This document shows positions 1 to 7,384 of a stretch of DNA of 17,638 nucleotides, one piece after another; positions within the stretch are counted from its first letter, which is position 1; each line of letters starts with the position of its first letter. This DNA is from Marinospirillum sp. (GTDB lineage: Bacteria > Pseudomonadota > Gammaproteobacteria > Pseudomonadales > Halomonadaceae): positions 1-17,638 of the forward strand of contig NZ_JACUUA010000062.1 of NCBI RefSeq assembly GCF_014859565.1, written 5' to 3'. A program made the position numbers and the translations under genes. The notes below the pieces were generated by a model. It had not been told where the DNA came from. It searched no databases and saw only the letters and a list, made by a program, of their open reading frames with translations.

Positions 1-63
1 ACCCTTGGAAGTACCGCCACGCATATAGGTGGCGGGGATTTTAATCTGGGGAACACTGGACAT
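1..63 (-). CDS. prpF: PrpF, AcnD-accessory isomerase (5' end only, runs off window)
   Basis: Only the first 21 codons are present and the gene continues beyond position 1. They read MSSVPQIKIPATYMRGGTSK followed by G, which I recognise as the conserved N-terminus of the PrpF family (IPATYMRGGTSKG). PrpF is a cytoplasmic, diaminopimelate-epimerase-fold protein needed with AcnD in the 2-methylcitrate cycle; it is thought to isomerise the aconitate-type intermediate. The ATG at 63-61 is preceded at six bases by GGAG, a good Shine-Dalgarno. It follows acnD on the same strand after a 171-bp gap, matching the known gntR-prpB-prpC-acnD-prpF order of pseudomonads. The rest of the protein cannot be assessed. 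Confidence 0.9.
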   Translation of the reverse strand, partial: MSSVPQIKIPATYMRGGTSKG

Positions 64-234
64 AAATCACTCCGCACAAAGAGTTTTTATAAGCAACACA
101 GGGCAGGCATTCCAGACACGCCGTAAACCCTTCCTTGGGGGCTCGCTGTTGCCATCCATGGCAACAGACGGTCTGTCACACCTGCCCTGATTGCTTCCAT
201 CCGGGTAGACTACACATCCCGGTAATAAGAAAGA
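64..234 (-). promoter_or_regulatory. acnD-prpF intergenic region with nested inverted repeats
   Basis: This 171-bp gap within the operon has no gene but has strong dyad symmetry. An inner hairpin pairs CTGTTGCC (146-153) with GGCAACAG (160-167) around a 6-base loop. Flanking pieces CCGT (121-124) with ACGG (168-171) and CAGA (113-116) with TCTG (172-175) stack outside it, and CAGGGCAGG (99-107) pairs with CCTGCCCTG (181-189). No T-run follows the stems on the minus strand, so this does not look like an intrinsic terminator. A TATAAA-like box (86-91, minus strand) with a poor -35 could be a weak prpF promoter. Inferred role: mRNA processing, stabilisation or differential expression of acnD versus prpF. 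Confidence 0.45.
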
Positions 235-2820
235 TCAGACACTACCTTCCAGGAAATCCTGGGCGAAGCGTTGCAGTACACCACCGGCTTTGTAAACGCG
301 GACTTCAGCAGCGGTATCCAGACGGCAGAGCATGGGGACTTTGACCTGTTCACCGTTTTTGCGGTTGATGACCAGGGTCATGGTGCCGCGTGGTGTCAGG
401 TCGCCTTCCACGTCGTAGGTTTCTGTACCGTCGATGTTCAGGGTCTTGCGTGTGGTGCCTTCTTCAAACTGCAGCGGCAGCACACCCATACCAATCAGGT
501 TGGTGCGGTGAATGCGCTCAAAACCTTCGGCAGCAATCACTTCCACACCCGCCAGACGTACACCCTTGGCTGCCCAGTCACGGGAAGAGCCCTGACCATA
601 ATCCGCACCGGCCACAATAATCAGCGGCTGTTTGCGTTCCATGTAGGTTTCAATCGCTTCCCACATGCGCAAAACCTTACCTTCCGGCTCCACACGTGCC
701 AGTGAACCCTGTTTGACCTTGCCATCCACCACAGCCATTTCGTTGATCAGTTTTGGGTTGGCAAAGGTGGCGCGTTGTGCAGTCAGGTGGTCACCACGGT
801 GAGTGGCGTAGGAGTTAAAATCTTCTTCCGGTACACCCATCTTGTGCAGGTATTCACCGGCAGCACTGTCCATCATGATGGCGTTGGATGGTGACAGGTG
901 GTCGGTGGTGATGTTGTCCGGCAACACGGCCAGCGGACGCATGCCTTTCATGGTGCGTTCACCAGCCAGTGCACCTTCCCAGTAAGGCGGACGGCGAATG
1001 TAGGTGGACATCGGACGCCAGTCATACAGCGGGCTCTTGGCCGCTTCACCACGATCCAGATTAAACATCGGGATGTAGATCTGCTGGAACTGCTCCGGCT
1101 TAACGCTGGTTTTTACCAGTGCATCAATTTCTTCATCCGATGGCCAGATGTCTTTCAGGGTAATCGGGTTGCCATTTTTGTCGTTGCCAAGCACGTCTTT
1201 TTCGATATCAAAACGGATGGTACCGGCAATGGCGTAGGCCACGACTAATGGCGGTGAAGCCAGGAATGCCTGCTTGGCATAAGGATGGATACGGCCATCA
1301 AAGTTACGGTTACCCGACAACACCGCCGTGGCATACAGGTCACGGTCGATGATTTCCTGCTGGATTTTGGGATCCAGTGCACCCGACATCCCGTTACAGG
1401 TGGTGCAGGCATAAGCCACAATACCAAAACCGAGTTTTTCCAGCTCGGTCAGCAGACCGGCTTCTTCCAGATACAGCTTGGCAACCTTGGAACCCGGTGC
1501 AAAGGATGATTTCACCCAGGGCTTACGGATCAGACCCAGCTCGTTGGCTTTTTTCGCCAGCAGGCCAGCCGCAACCACGTTGCGTGGGTTGGAGGTGTTG
1601 GTGCAGGAGGTGATGGCAGCAATAATCACTGCACCATCAGGCATTTCACCTGCTTTTTCTTCCCACTGACCGGCAATACCCTTGGCCGCCAGATCACTGG
1701 TGGAAACACGAGCGTGTGGGTTGGATGGACCAGCCATGGTACGAACCACGCTGGACAGATCGAACTTCAGTACACGTGGGTACTGGGCTTTCACCAGACT
1801 ATCCGCCCACAGGCCAGTGGTTTTGGCGTAGTTTTCTACCAACGCGACCTGTTCAGGCTCACGACCCGTCAGTTTCAGATAATCAATGGTCTGTTCATCA
1901 ATGTAGAACATGCCCGCCGTGGCACCGTATTCCGGTGTCATGTTAGAGATGGTGGCACGGTCACCAATGGTCAGGCTGGAAGCACCTTCACCAAAGAACT
2001 CCAAGTAAGCACCTACCACTCGCTCCTTACGCAGGAACTCGGTCAGTGCCAGTACAATATCAGTGGCAGTAATGCCGGGTTGACGCTTGCCGACCAGCTC
2101 TACACCAACAATATCGGGCAGGCGCATCATGGAAGGCAGACCCAGCATCACGGTTTCGGCTTCCAGACCACCCACACCGATGGCAATCACGCCCAACGCA
2201 TCCACGTGCGGGGTGTGGGAATCAGTGCCGACACAGGTATCAGGGAAGGCCACACCATCACGTGCCTGAATCACTGGAGACATTTTTTCCAGGTTGATCT
2301 GGTGCATGATGCCGTTACCGGCCGGGATCACATCAACGTTTTCAAAAGCGGTTTTAGTCCACTCGATGAAGTGAAAACGGTCTTCGTTACGACGATCTTC
2401 AATGGCACGGTTTTTTTCAAAAGCATCCGGATCAAAACCTGGGGCTTCCACCGCCAGAGAGTGATCCACAATCAGCTGGGTGGGCACTACCGGGTTAACC
2501 TTGGCCGGATCACCACCCATGTCTGCAATGGCATCACGCAGACCGGCCAGATCCACCAGAGCGGTCTGACCCAGAATGTCGTGGCACACTACACGAGCGG
2601 GATACCAGGGAAAATCCAGTTCCTGTTTACGCTCGATCAGCTGTTTCAGAGAATCGGTCAGATCCTCTGGCTCGCAGCGACGCACCAGCTGTTCAGCCAG
2701 TACACGAGAGGTGTAAGGCAGGGTTTCATAAGCACCGGGCTGGATGGCTTCAACCGCCGCACGGGTGTCGAAGTAGTCCAGTGAAGTGCCGGGAAGGGGT
2801 TTGCGGAATTCAGTATTCAT
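235..2820 (-). CDS. acnD: AcnD, Fe/S-dependent 2-methylcitrate dehydratase
   Basis: An aconitase-family enzyme of 861 residues that dehydrates 2-methylcitrate to a methylaconitate in the cytoplasm, working with PrpF in place of PrpD. The three cysteines expected to hold the [4Fe-4S] cluster are visible: C406 in TSCTNTSNP and C472/C475 in YACTTCNG. The N-terminal aconitase domain includes GTDSHTPHVDALGV (198-211), and the C-terminal swivel domain has GADYGQGSSRDWAAKG. I call it AcnD rather than AcnA or AcnB from its place between prpC and prpF and its N-terminus, MNTEFRKPLPGTSLDYFD. The open frame continues 41 codons upstream, but that part is low-complexity, unlike the family, and spans an apparent hairpin, so the ATG at 2820 is preferred. 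Its Shine-Dalgarno is weak (GAG about 13 bases upstream). Confidence 0.93.
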   Translation of the reverse strand: MNTEFRKPLPGTSLDYFDTRAAVEAIQPGAYETLPYTSRVLAEQLVRRCEPEDLTDSLKQLIERKQELDFPWYPARVVCHDILGQTALVDLAGLRDAIADMGGDPAKVNPVVPTQLIVDHSLAVEAPGFDPDAFEKNRAIEDRRNEDRFHFIEWTKTAFENVDVIPAGNGIMHQINLEKMSPVIQARDGVAFPDTCVGTDSHTPHVDALGVIAIGVGGLEAETVMLGLPSMMRLPDIVGVELVGKRQPGITATDIVLALTEFLRKERVVGAYLEFFGEGASSLTIGDRATISNMTPEYGATAGMFYIDEQTIDYLKLTGREPEQVALVENYAKTTGLWADSLVKAQYPRVLKFDLSSVVRTMAGPSNPHARVSTSDLAAKGIAGQWEEKAGEMPDGAVIIAAITSCTNTSNPRNVVAAGLLAKKANELGLIRKPWVKSSFAPGSKVAKLYLEEAGLLTELEKLGFGIVAYACTTCNGMSGALDPKIQQEIIDRDLYATAVLSGNRNFDGRIHPYAKQAFLASPPLVVAYAIAGTIRFDIEKDVLGNDKNGNPITLKDIWPSDEEIDALVKTSVKPEQFQQIYIPMFNLDRGEAAKSPLYDWRPMSTYIRRPPYWEGALAGERTMKGMRPLAVLPDNITTDHLSPSNAIMMDSAAGEYLHKMGVPEEDFNSYATHRGDHLTAQRATFANPKLINEMAVVDGKVKQGSLARVEPEGKVLRMWEAIETYMERKQPLIIVAGADYGQGSSRDWAAKGVRLAGVEVIAAEGFERIHRTNLIGMGVLPLQFEEGTTRKTLNIDGTETYDVEGDLTPRGTMTLVINRKNGEQVKVPMLCRLDTAAEVRVYKAGGVLQRFAQDFLEGSV

Positions 2821-2849
2821 AGTCTGGGTATCACTCGAAAGGTGTTGGA

Positions 2850-2886
2850 AGTCCGGACTGAAACCACCCCCCCGACCGGGGGATGG
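2850..2886 (-). promoter_or_regulatory. GC-rich hairpin and palindrome in the acnD leader
   Basis: On the minus strand, CCATCCCCC (2886-2878) can pair with GGGGGGTGG (2872-2864) around a 5-base loop, giving a 9-bp stem with one G-U pair. It is followed by the perfect 10-bp palindrome AGTCCGGACT (2850-2859). Both lie between the prpC terminator-like element and the acnD start. There is no downstream T-run, so a terminator role is unlikely. A role in transcript 5'-end stability or acnD translation is inference only. Confidence 0.4.
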
Positions 2887-2892
2887 CTTCTG

Positions 2893-2945
2893 AAAAAAAA
2901 CAGTGGACAGGTGACATAGCTGGCAAGCGTGACCCCTACCCACTG
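2893..2945 (-). terminator. Intrinsic terminator-like hairpin after prpC
   Basis: Eight bases past the prpC stop codon, the minus strand can form a stem CAGTGGGTAGG / CCTGTCCACTG (2945-2935 with 2911-2901). It has 11 pairs, two of them G-U, a 23-base loop, and eight consecutive T directly after the stem (2900-2893). This is the shape of a Rho-independent terminator. acnD and prpF, of the same pathway, lie downstream, so it is more likely a partial terminator that lowers acnD-prpF expression than a full stop. The long loop and wobble pairs make its strength uncertain. Confidence 0.55.
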
Positions 2946-2952
2946 AAACCGT

Positions 2953-4107
2953 TTAACTGCGCTCAGTGATGGCTGGCACCGAACGGCAGTCTTCACCCAC
3001 ATAGTTGGCGCTGGGGCGAATGATTTTGCCATCAATGCGCTGTTCAATAACGTGGGCACTCCAGCCGGAGGTACGAGAGATCACGAACAGGGGCGTGAAC
3101 ATATCGGTCGGCACACCCATCATGTGATAACTCACTGCCGAGAACCAGTCGAGGTTGGGGAACATCTTTTTGATTTCCCACATGGTCGACTCCAGACGCT
3201 CGGCAATGTCGTACATCTTGGTGTTCTGTTGTTCTTCCGACAGTTCTTTAGCCACCTTTTTGATCACCACGTTGCGGGGATCAGAAACGGTGTAAACCGG
3301 GTGACCAAAACCGATCACCACTTCCTTGCGACCCACACGCTCACGGATATCGGCCTCAGCCTGATCCGGATTGTCATAACGCTTCTGAATTTCAAACGCC
3401 ACTTCGTTGGCCCCACCGTGTTTCGGGCCACGCAGGGCACCAATCGCACCAGCGATACAGCTGTAGAAATCAGAGCCAGTACCGGAGATCACACGGCTGG
3501 TGAAGGTGGAGGCATTAAACTCGTGCTCTGCATAAAGAATCAGTGAGGTGTGCATGGCACGAACCCAGGACTCACGCGGTTTTTCACCGTGCAGCAGGTG
3601 CAGGAAGTGACCACCAATGGAGTCATCATCGGTTTCCAGATCAATACGCTTGCCGTTGTAAGCATAGTGGTACCAGTAGAGCAGCATGGAACCCTGACAA
3701 GCCATCAACTTGTCAGCGATGTCACGGGCATCTGGATGGTTATGGTCGTCTTTTTCAGGCTTAACACAACCCAGCACCGACACACCGGTACGCATCACGT
3801 CCATCGGATGCGCAGAAGGAGGCAGTTGTTCCAGTGCGGTTTTAACCGCAGCAGGCAGGCCACGCAGGGCTTTTAATTTGGTTTTGTAAGCGTTTAATTC
3901 CGCCTGAGTCGGCAGCTTGCCGTGTACCAGCAGGTAGGCGACTTCTTCAAACTCACATTTTTCTGCCAGATCCAGAATGTTGTAACCCCGGTAGTGCAGC
4001 TCATTACCGTTACGGCCCACAGTACAGAGTTCGGTATTGCCGGCAGCCGTACCGGACAGGGCAACGGACTTTTTCGGCTTCGGCAGGTTGGTGTTGTTCT
4101 CGGACAT
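2953..4107 (-). CDS. prpC: PrpC, 2-methylcitrate synthase
   Basis: A 384-residue citrate-synthase-family protein that condenses propionyl-CoA with oxaloacetate to 2-methylcitrate and CoA. The catalytic triad of the family is visible as H230 in [10 protein letters not shown]269 in GFGHPVY, and D320 in PNLDWFSA. The C-terminal substrate-binding stretch [13 protein letters not shown] (345-357) is also intact. Length matches short citrate synthases of the PrpC type (about 375-390), and the prpB/acnD context decides PrpC over housekeeping GltA. The ATG at 4107 has a strong ribosome site, AAGAGGAG, seven bases upstream. It lies 56 bp after the prpB stop, consistent with one transcript. The terminator-like hairpin right after its stop codon may make it the end of a short transcript. 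Confidence 0.96.
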   Translation of the reverse strand: MSENNTNLPKPKKSVALSGTAAGNTELCTVGRNGNELHYRGYNILDLAEKCEFEEVAYLLVHGKLPTQAELNAYKTKLKALRGLPAAVKTALEQLPPSAHPMDVMRTGVSVLGCVKPEKDDHNHPDARDIADKLMACQGSMLLYWYHYAYNGKRIDLETDDDSIGGHFLHLLHGEKPRESWVRAMHTSLILYAEHEFNASTFTSRVISGTGSDFYSCIAGAIGALRGPKHGGANEVAFEIQKRYDNPDQAEADIRERVGRKEVVIGFGHPVYTVSDPRNVVIKKVAKELSEEQQNTKMYDIAERLESTMWEIKKMFPNLDWFSAVSYHMMGVPTDMFTPLFVISRTSGWSAHVIEQRIDGKIIRPSANYVGEDCRSVPAITERS

Positions 4108-4163
4108 CAGAGGCTCCTCTTTATTCTCCAGTAACTTTTTATAAAACCTGTTCTCTAACCACT

Positions 4164-5057
4164 TTATTTATTTTTGCCCTGGGCAAACAGCTGATCCAGC
4201 TTTTGTTCAAAGTCGTGGTAGTTCAGGAAATCATAGAGTTCCATCCGGGTCTGCATGGTATCGATCACGGCCTTCTGGTCGCCGTCATCCAGCAGATGCT
4301 GGAATACGTTCAGGGCTGCCTTGTTGGCGGCACGGAAGGCGGACAGGGGGTAAAGCACCATGCTGGCACCGTTTTCTGCCAGTTCTTTTTTGTTGAACAG
4401 CGGCGTGGCACCAAATTCGGTGATGTTCGCCAGCAGGTGGTTACCCTTGATGCCATCAGCAAAGGCCTTGTAGTCTTCCAGCGTGTGCACGGCTTCAGCA
4501 AAAATACCGTCAGCACCGGCTTCCAGACAGGCCTGAGCACGCTCAACGGCAGCATTCAGTCCTTCCATCTGGAAAGCATCGGTACGTGCAATAATAAAAA
4601 AGTCGTCATCGGTACGGGCATCCACAGCCGCCTTAACGCGATCAACCATCTCCTGCAAGGAAACAATTTCCTTGTTAGGGCGGTGACCACAACGCTTCTG
4701 CTGCACCTGGTCTTCCAGATGCACGGCAGCAGCACCGGCCTTGATCATTTCTTTAACAGCGCGAGACATGTTGAATGCGCCACCCCAGCCGGTATCAATA
4801 TCCACCAGCAGCGGGGTTTCAACCGCGCTGGTGATGCGGCGCACGTCTTCCAGCACGTCATTCATGCTGGTCATGCCCAGATCCGGCAGACCATAAGAGG
4901 CATTGGCGACACCGCCACCGGACAGGTAAATGGCCTGGTGACCCACGCGGGTCGCCATCATGGCGTGGTAGGCATTGATGGTGCCAACAATCTGCAGCGG
5001 GTTGTTTTCTTTCAGGGCCTTGCGAAAACGGCCACCAGCGGTCAGTTTTTGGGTCAT
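4164..5057 (-). CDS. prpB: PrpB, 2-methylisocitrate lyase
   Basis: A 297-residue member of the isocitrate lyase/PEP mutase superfamily that cleaves 2-methylisocitrate to pyruvate and succinate, the last step of the methylcitrate cycle. Diagnostic motifs are DIDTGWGG (86-93, Mg2+-binding aspartates) and LEDQ (114-117) followed by KRCGH (121-125) with catalytic C123. The N-terminal barrel start ([12 protein letters not shown]) and [16 protein letters not shown] are typical of PrpB. The length equals that of characterised PrpB enzymes. The ATG at 5057 follows AGAGGAA by seven bases and lies 16 bp after the regulator's stop codon, so the two are very likely co-transcribed. Nothing is truncated or missing. 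Confidence 0.97.
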   Translation of the reverse strand: MTQKLTAGGRFRKALKENNPLQIVGTINAYHAMMATRVGHQAIYLSGGGVANASYGLPDLGMTSMNDVLEDVRRITSAVETPLLVDIDTGWGGAFNMSRAVKEMIKAGAAAVHLEDQVQQKRCGHRPNKEIVSLQEMVDRVKAAVDARTDDDFFIIARTDAFQMEGLNAAVERAQACLEAGADGIFAEAVHTLEDYKAFADGIKGNHLLANITEFGATPLFNKKELAENGASMVLYPLSAFRAANKAALNVFQHLLDDGDQKAVIDTMQTRMELYDFLNYHDFEQKLDQLFAQGKNK

Positions 5058-5073
5058 GTCTGCTTCCTCTTGT

Positions 5074-5829
5074 TCAAAATTTGGTTTTCAGGGGGGGGTG
5101 TCCGGCGGCTTCCCGCAGGCGCTGTTCAACATTATTGCGTGAGGCACGGATGTGCCGACGCATCAGCATTTCGGCCAGCTCTTCATCGCGCTGTTCAATG
5201 GCATCCACAATACGATGATGCTCTTCAAAAGCACGTTGTGGGCGGCCACTGGCAGCACTAAAACGGTAGCGGTACATGCGCACCAGGTAATAAAGATCAC
5301 CACACAGCAGCGCCATCAGCTTTTTATTACCACTGCCCAGCACAATACGGTAGTGGAAATCCAGATCACCTTCTTTTTGGTAGTAGGCGATATTTTCCTG
5401 CAGCTCGGCCTGCTGTTCGTGTTTTTCCAGCAGTGCCTTGAGGCTGTCGATTTCAACTTGTGCCATCTGGCGGGCAGCCAGACGACAAGCCATGCCTTCC
5501 ATTGCTTCACGTACTTCGTACAATTCCAGCAACTCTTCCAGCGACAGGGAAACCACGCGTGCTCCCACATGGGGAATGCGAGTCACCAGATGCCGTCCCT
5601 CTAACCGACGCATGGCTTCTCTTAAAGGCCCACGGGAAATGCCATACTCTTTGGCCAGTCCCGGCTCGGTGATTTTGGTGCCCGGTGCAATACTGCCGGT
5701 GACAATCGCATCCTGAATCTCTTCAAAAACCCGGTCAGCCAGGGTACGACTGTCAACCGCTTCAGTCGCATCACCCTGCTCATACACTTCAGAATCGTTT
5801 ATTATCTTGGCCAGACGGATTTGATTCAT
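5074..5829 (-). CDS. GntR-family (FadR/FCD subfamily) regulator of the prp operon
   Basis: A 251-residue one-component regulator. Residues about 28-93 form the GntR winged helix-turn-helix ([19 protein letters not shown]). Residues about 100-230 form an all-helical FCD ligand domain, with likely metal ligands D155, H159, H204 and H226. It heads the prp operon, as a GntR regulator does in pseudomonads, and probably senses a methylcitrate-cycle intermediate and represses its own operon; ligand and sign of control are inferred. The ATG at 5829 is the first possible in-frame ATG, because a TGA lies two codons upstream. It has no clear Shine-Dalgarno, and a perfect palindrome occupies positions -9 to -20 from it. 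A run of eight C in the coding strand (5091-5098) near the 3' end could slip and alter the last residues. It is unrelated to the sigma54-type PrpR of enterics, so no symbol is given. Confidence 0.9.
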   Translation of the reverse strand: MNQIRLAKIINDSEVYEQGDATEAVDSRTLADRVFEEIQDAIVTGSIAPGTKITEPGLAKEYGISRGPLREAMRRLEGRHLVTRIPHVGARVVSLSLEELLELYEVREAMEGMACRLAARQMAQVEIDSLKALLEKHEQQAELQENIAYYQKEGDLDFHYRIVLGSGNKKLMALLCGDLYYLVRMYRYRFSAASGRPQRAFEEHHRIVDAIEQRDEELAEMLMRRHIRASRNNVEQRLREAAGHPPLKTKF

Positions 5830-5837
5830 GATTCAAC

Positions 5838-5849
5838 ATTGTCGACAAT
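5838..5849. promoter_or_regulatory. Perfect palindrome, probable operator of the GntR regulator
   Basis: ATTGTCGACAAT is a perfect 12-bp palindrome 8 bp before the regulator's start codon and just downstream of the predicted transcription start. The core TTGT-CG-ACAA resembles the GT...AC palindromes bound by FadR-subfamily GntR proteins. The position fits repression by blocking RNA polymerase or elongation. Binding by the adjacent regulator is an inference. Confidence 0.65.
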
Positions 5850-5857
5850 TTGTGAAT

Positions 5858-5876
5858 GTGTCTGCACTGTAGACAC
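5858..5876. promoter_or_regulatory. Second near-perfect palindrome over the prp -10
   Basis: GTGTCTGCACTGTAGACAC is a 19-bp dyad in which eight of nine base pairs match around a central C. It covers the predicted prp -10 hexamer (5866-5871). Its half-site GTGTCT differs from the GntR-like ATTGT half-site, so it may bind another regulator. No regulator is identified from sequence. Confidence 0.45.
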
Positions 5877-5894
5877 CTGCACCCCACAGGTCAA
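5866..5894 (-). promoter_or_regulatory. Sigma70-like promoter of the prp operon
   Basis: On the minus strand, TTGACC (5894-5889) is followed after exactly 17 bp by TACAGT (5871-5866). Transcription would start near 5859 and give a leader of about 30 bases containing the ATTGTCGACAAT palindrome. The -35 matches consensus at 5 of 6 and the -10 at 4 of 6. Confidence 0.6.
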
Positions 5895-5952
5895 CTCAAA
5901 CCTTAGTCTAAAAATAATTATATAAATAACAACCATTTGTTTTTATTGTTTT

Positions 5953-5989
5953 TTTACTGAACCCGTGAGCTACAGATAATCTGCAGCTC
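5953..5989 (+). promoter_or_regulatory. Candidate pabB promoter with overlapping 23-bp near-palindrome
   Basis: TTTACT (5953-5958) and GATAAT (5975-5980) are separated by 16 bp, and a T-rich tract lies upstream (about 5938-5955). The -10 lies inside a dyad at 5967-5989: GAGCT (5967-5971) with AGCTC (5985-5989) outside, and CAGAT (5973-5977) with ATCTG (5979-5983) inside, centred on A5978 with one mismatched pair. This could be an operator for pabB. The leader to the ATG would be about 33 bases. Confidence 0.45.
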
Positions 5990-6019
5990 CACAATGTGTC
6001 AACAACCTGAGTTTTTTTG

Positions 6020-7384
6020 ATGTCATTCCCGGATTCTGCACCTTTGCAATGCCACCCTCTTCCGTTTGCCACAGCGGCACAGTTATTGTGGGCGGTGCGT
6101 GATGCCCCTTGGCCGGTTCTGCTGGATAGCAGCCACCCCGCAGATAACAGCGGGCGTTTTTCTATTGCAGCCAGTGCACCTACCAGAACCCTGGAAGTTC
6201 ATTCCGGAGATGCCCCGGAAGCACTTGAAGCACTGCGTTTATCGCCCTTAACCAGCGAGTTACCACCGGCCATACAACACCTGCCTTTTTGCGGCGGCTG
6301 GATGGGTTACTGGAGTTATGATGCCGGTCGTTTGTTTGAATTCCTGCCACAACAGGCCACTGATGATTTGCCTCTGCCCTGGGTACGTATGGGCTATTAC
6401 CCCTGGGCACTGATTACTGACCACCTGTTGCAACAAACCTGGCTGGTCGGTGATTTTGATTCGGCACTGGTGACACGGTTGAGTAAACGCCTGTGCACAA
6501 GCACTACACCACCCGAAACATTTGAGCTGACTAGCCCCTTTGTCAGCAATCTGCAGCAAGCAGACTACCTACAACGCTTTAACCAAGTGCAGGAGTGGCT
6601 GCGCAGCGGGGATGCTTATCAGGTCAATCTGGCGCAGCGTTTTACGGCAAGTTATCAAGGCAGCCTGTATCAAGCCTGGCAATTATTGCGTGCAGATATT
6701 GCAGCACCCTTTGCTGCCTTTCTGGATTTTGGTGATGCCACCCTGTTGTCTTTATCACCGGAGCGTTTTCTGCTGGCCGAGGCAGACGGGCGGGTGGAAA
6801 GTAAACCCATTAAAGGGACACGCCCACGCGGCAGCACCCCAGAGCAGGATGTTTTTTTCAGTCAAGAGTTGTTGTCCAGTGCCAAGGATCGTGCTGAAAA
6901 TCTGATGATTGTGGATCTGCTGCGTAATGATCTGGGGCGGGTTTGTGAACCGGGCAGTATTCGGGTGCCGGAGTTATTCCAACTGGAAAGTTTTACCAAT
7001 GTACATCATCTGGTCAGTCGTGTGACCGGCCAGCTGGCTGCCAATCAACAACCACTGAATCTGTTACAGGCCAGCTTTCCGGGTGGCTCTATTACCGGAG
7101 CACCCAAACTGCGGGCGATGGAAATTATTGAGGCACTGGAGCCCTGCCGTCGCAGTGTATATTGTGGCTCGATTGGTTACATCGACCGGCGTGGACGGAT
7201 GGATTTTAATATTGCCATCCGCACTTTTGTGGCGGCCAATAATCAGCTGCATGTCTGGGGCGGTGGTGGATTGGTGGCGGATTCTGATGGGCAGGAAGAA
7301 TATGCCGAAACCCTGTACAAAGTCGCTCGGCTGATTTGTTGCCTGCAGCCGGATTTTAACCCGACTGACGGTGCCAGGTGCTAG
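6020..7384 (+). CDS. pabB: PabB, aminodeoxychorismate synthase component I
   Basis: A 454-residue chorismate-binding enzyme. With the glutaminase PabA (not in this window) it makes 4-amino-4-deoxychorismate for p-aminobenzoate and folate. The N-terminal anthranilate-synthase-I-type domain includes LLDSS (34-38). The C-terminal catalytic domain holds SLSPERFLL (244-252), PIKGTRPR (263-270), DLLRNDLGRV (299-308), SFPGGSITGAPK (352-363) and GGGLVADSDGQEEYAET. K265 in PIKGT is the lysine that marks PabB; TrpE has alanine there. Length matches E. coli PabB. A TTG at 6017 immediately precedes the chosen ATG and could also start translation; no strong Shine-Dalgarno is visible for either. The gene stands alone, divergent from prp, and its last 29 bp overlap the 3' end of the convergent kinase gene. 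Confidence 0.95.
   Translation: MSFPDSAPLQCHPLPFATAAQLLWAVRDAPWPVLLDSSHPADNSGRFSIAASAPTRTLEVHSGDAPEALEALRLSPLTSELPPAIQHLPFCGGWMGYWSYDAGRLFEFLPQQATDDLPLPWVRMGYYPWALITDHLLQQTWLVGDFDSALVTRLSKRLCTSTTPPETFELTSPFVSNLQQADYLQRFNQVQEWLRSGDAYQVNLAQRFTASYQGSLYQAWQLLRADIAAPFAAFLDFGDATLLSLSPERFLLAEADGRVESKPIKGTRPRGSTPEQDVFFSQELLSSAKDRAENLMIVDLLRNDLGRVCEPGSIRVPELFQLESFTNVHHLVSRVTGQLAANQQPLNLLQASFPGGSITGAPKLRAMEIIEALEPCRRSVYCGSIGYIDRRGRMDFNIAIRTFVAANNQLHVWGGGGLVADSDGQEEYAETLYKVARLICCLQPDFNPTDGARC

Noticed and set aside
1714..2784. Plus-strand open frame of 356 codons opposite acnD
   Set aside because: It is wholly antisense to acnD, which has intact family motifs. The translation is His/Gln/Thr-rich and resembles no family, as expected from a mirrored frame.
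2821..2943. 41-codon N-terminal extension of acnD
   Set aside because: It would encode a Cys/Gly-rich stretch foreign to AcnD and overlaps the prpC terminator-like hairpin. The ATG at 2820 gives the expected N-terminus.
4203..5261. Plus-strand open frame of 352 codons opposite prpB and the gntR gene 3' end
   Set aside because: It is antisense to prpB, spans two genes, and shows only mirrored-composition sequence with no recognisable domain.
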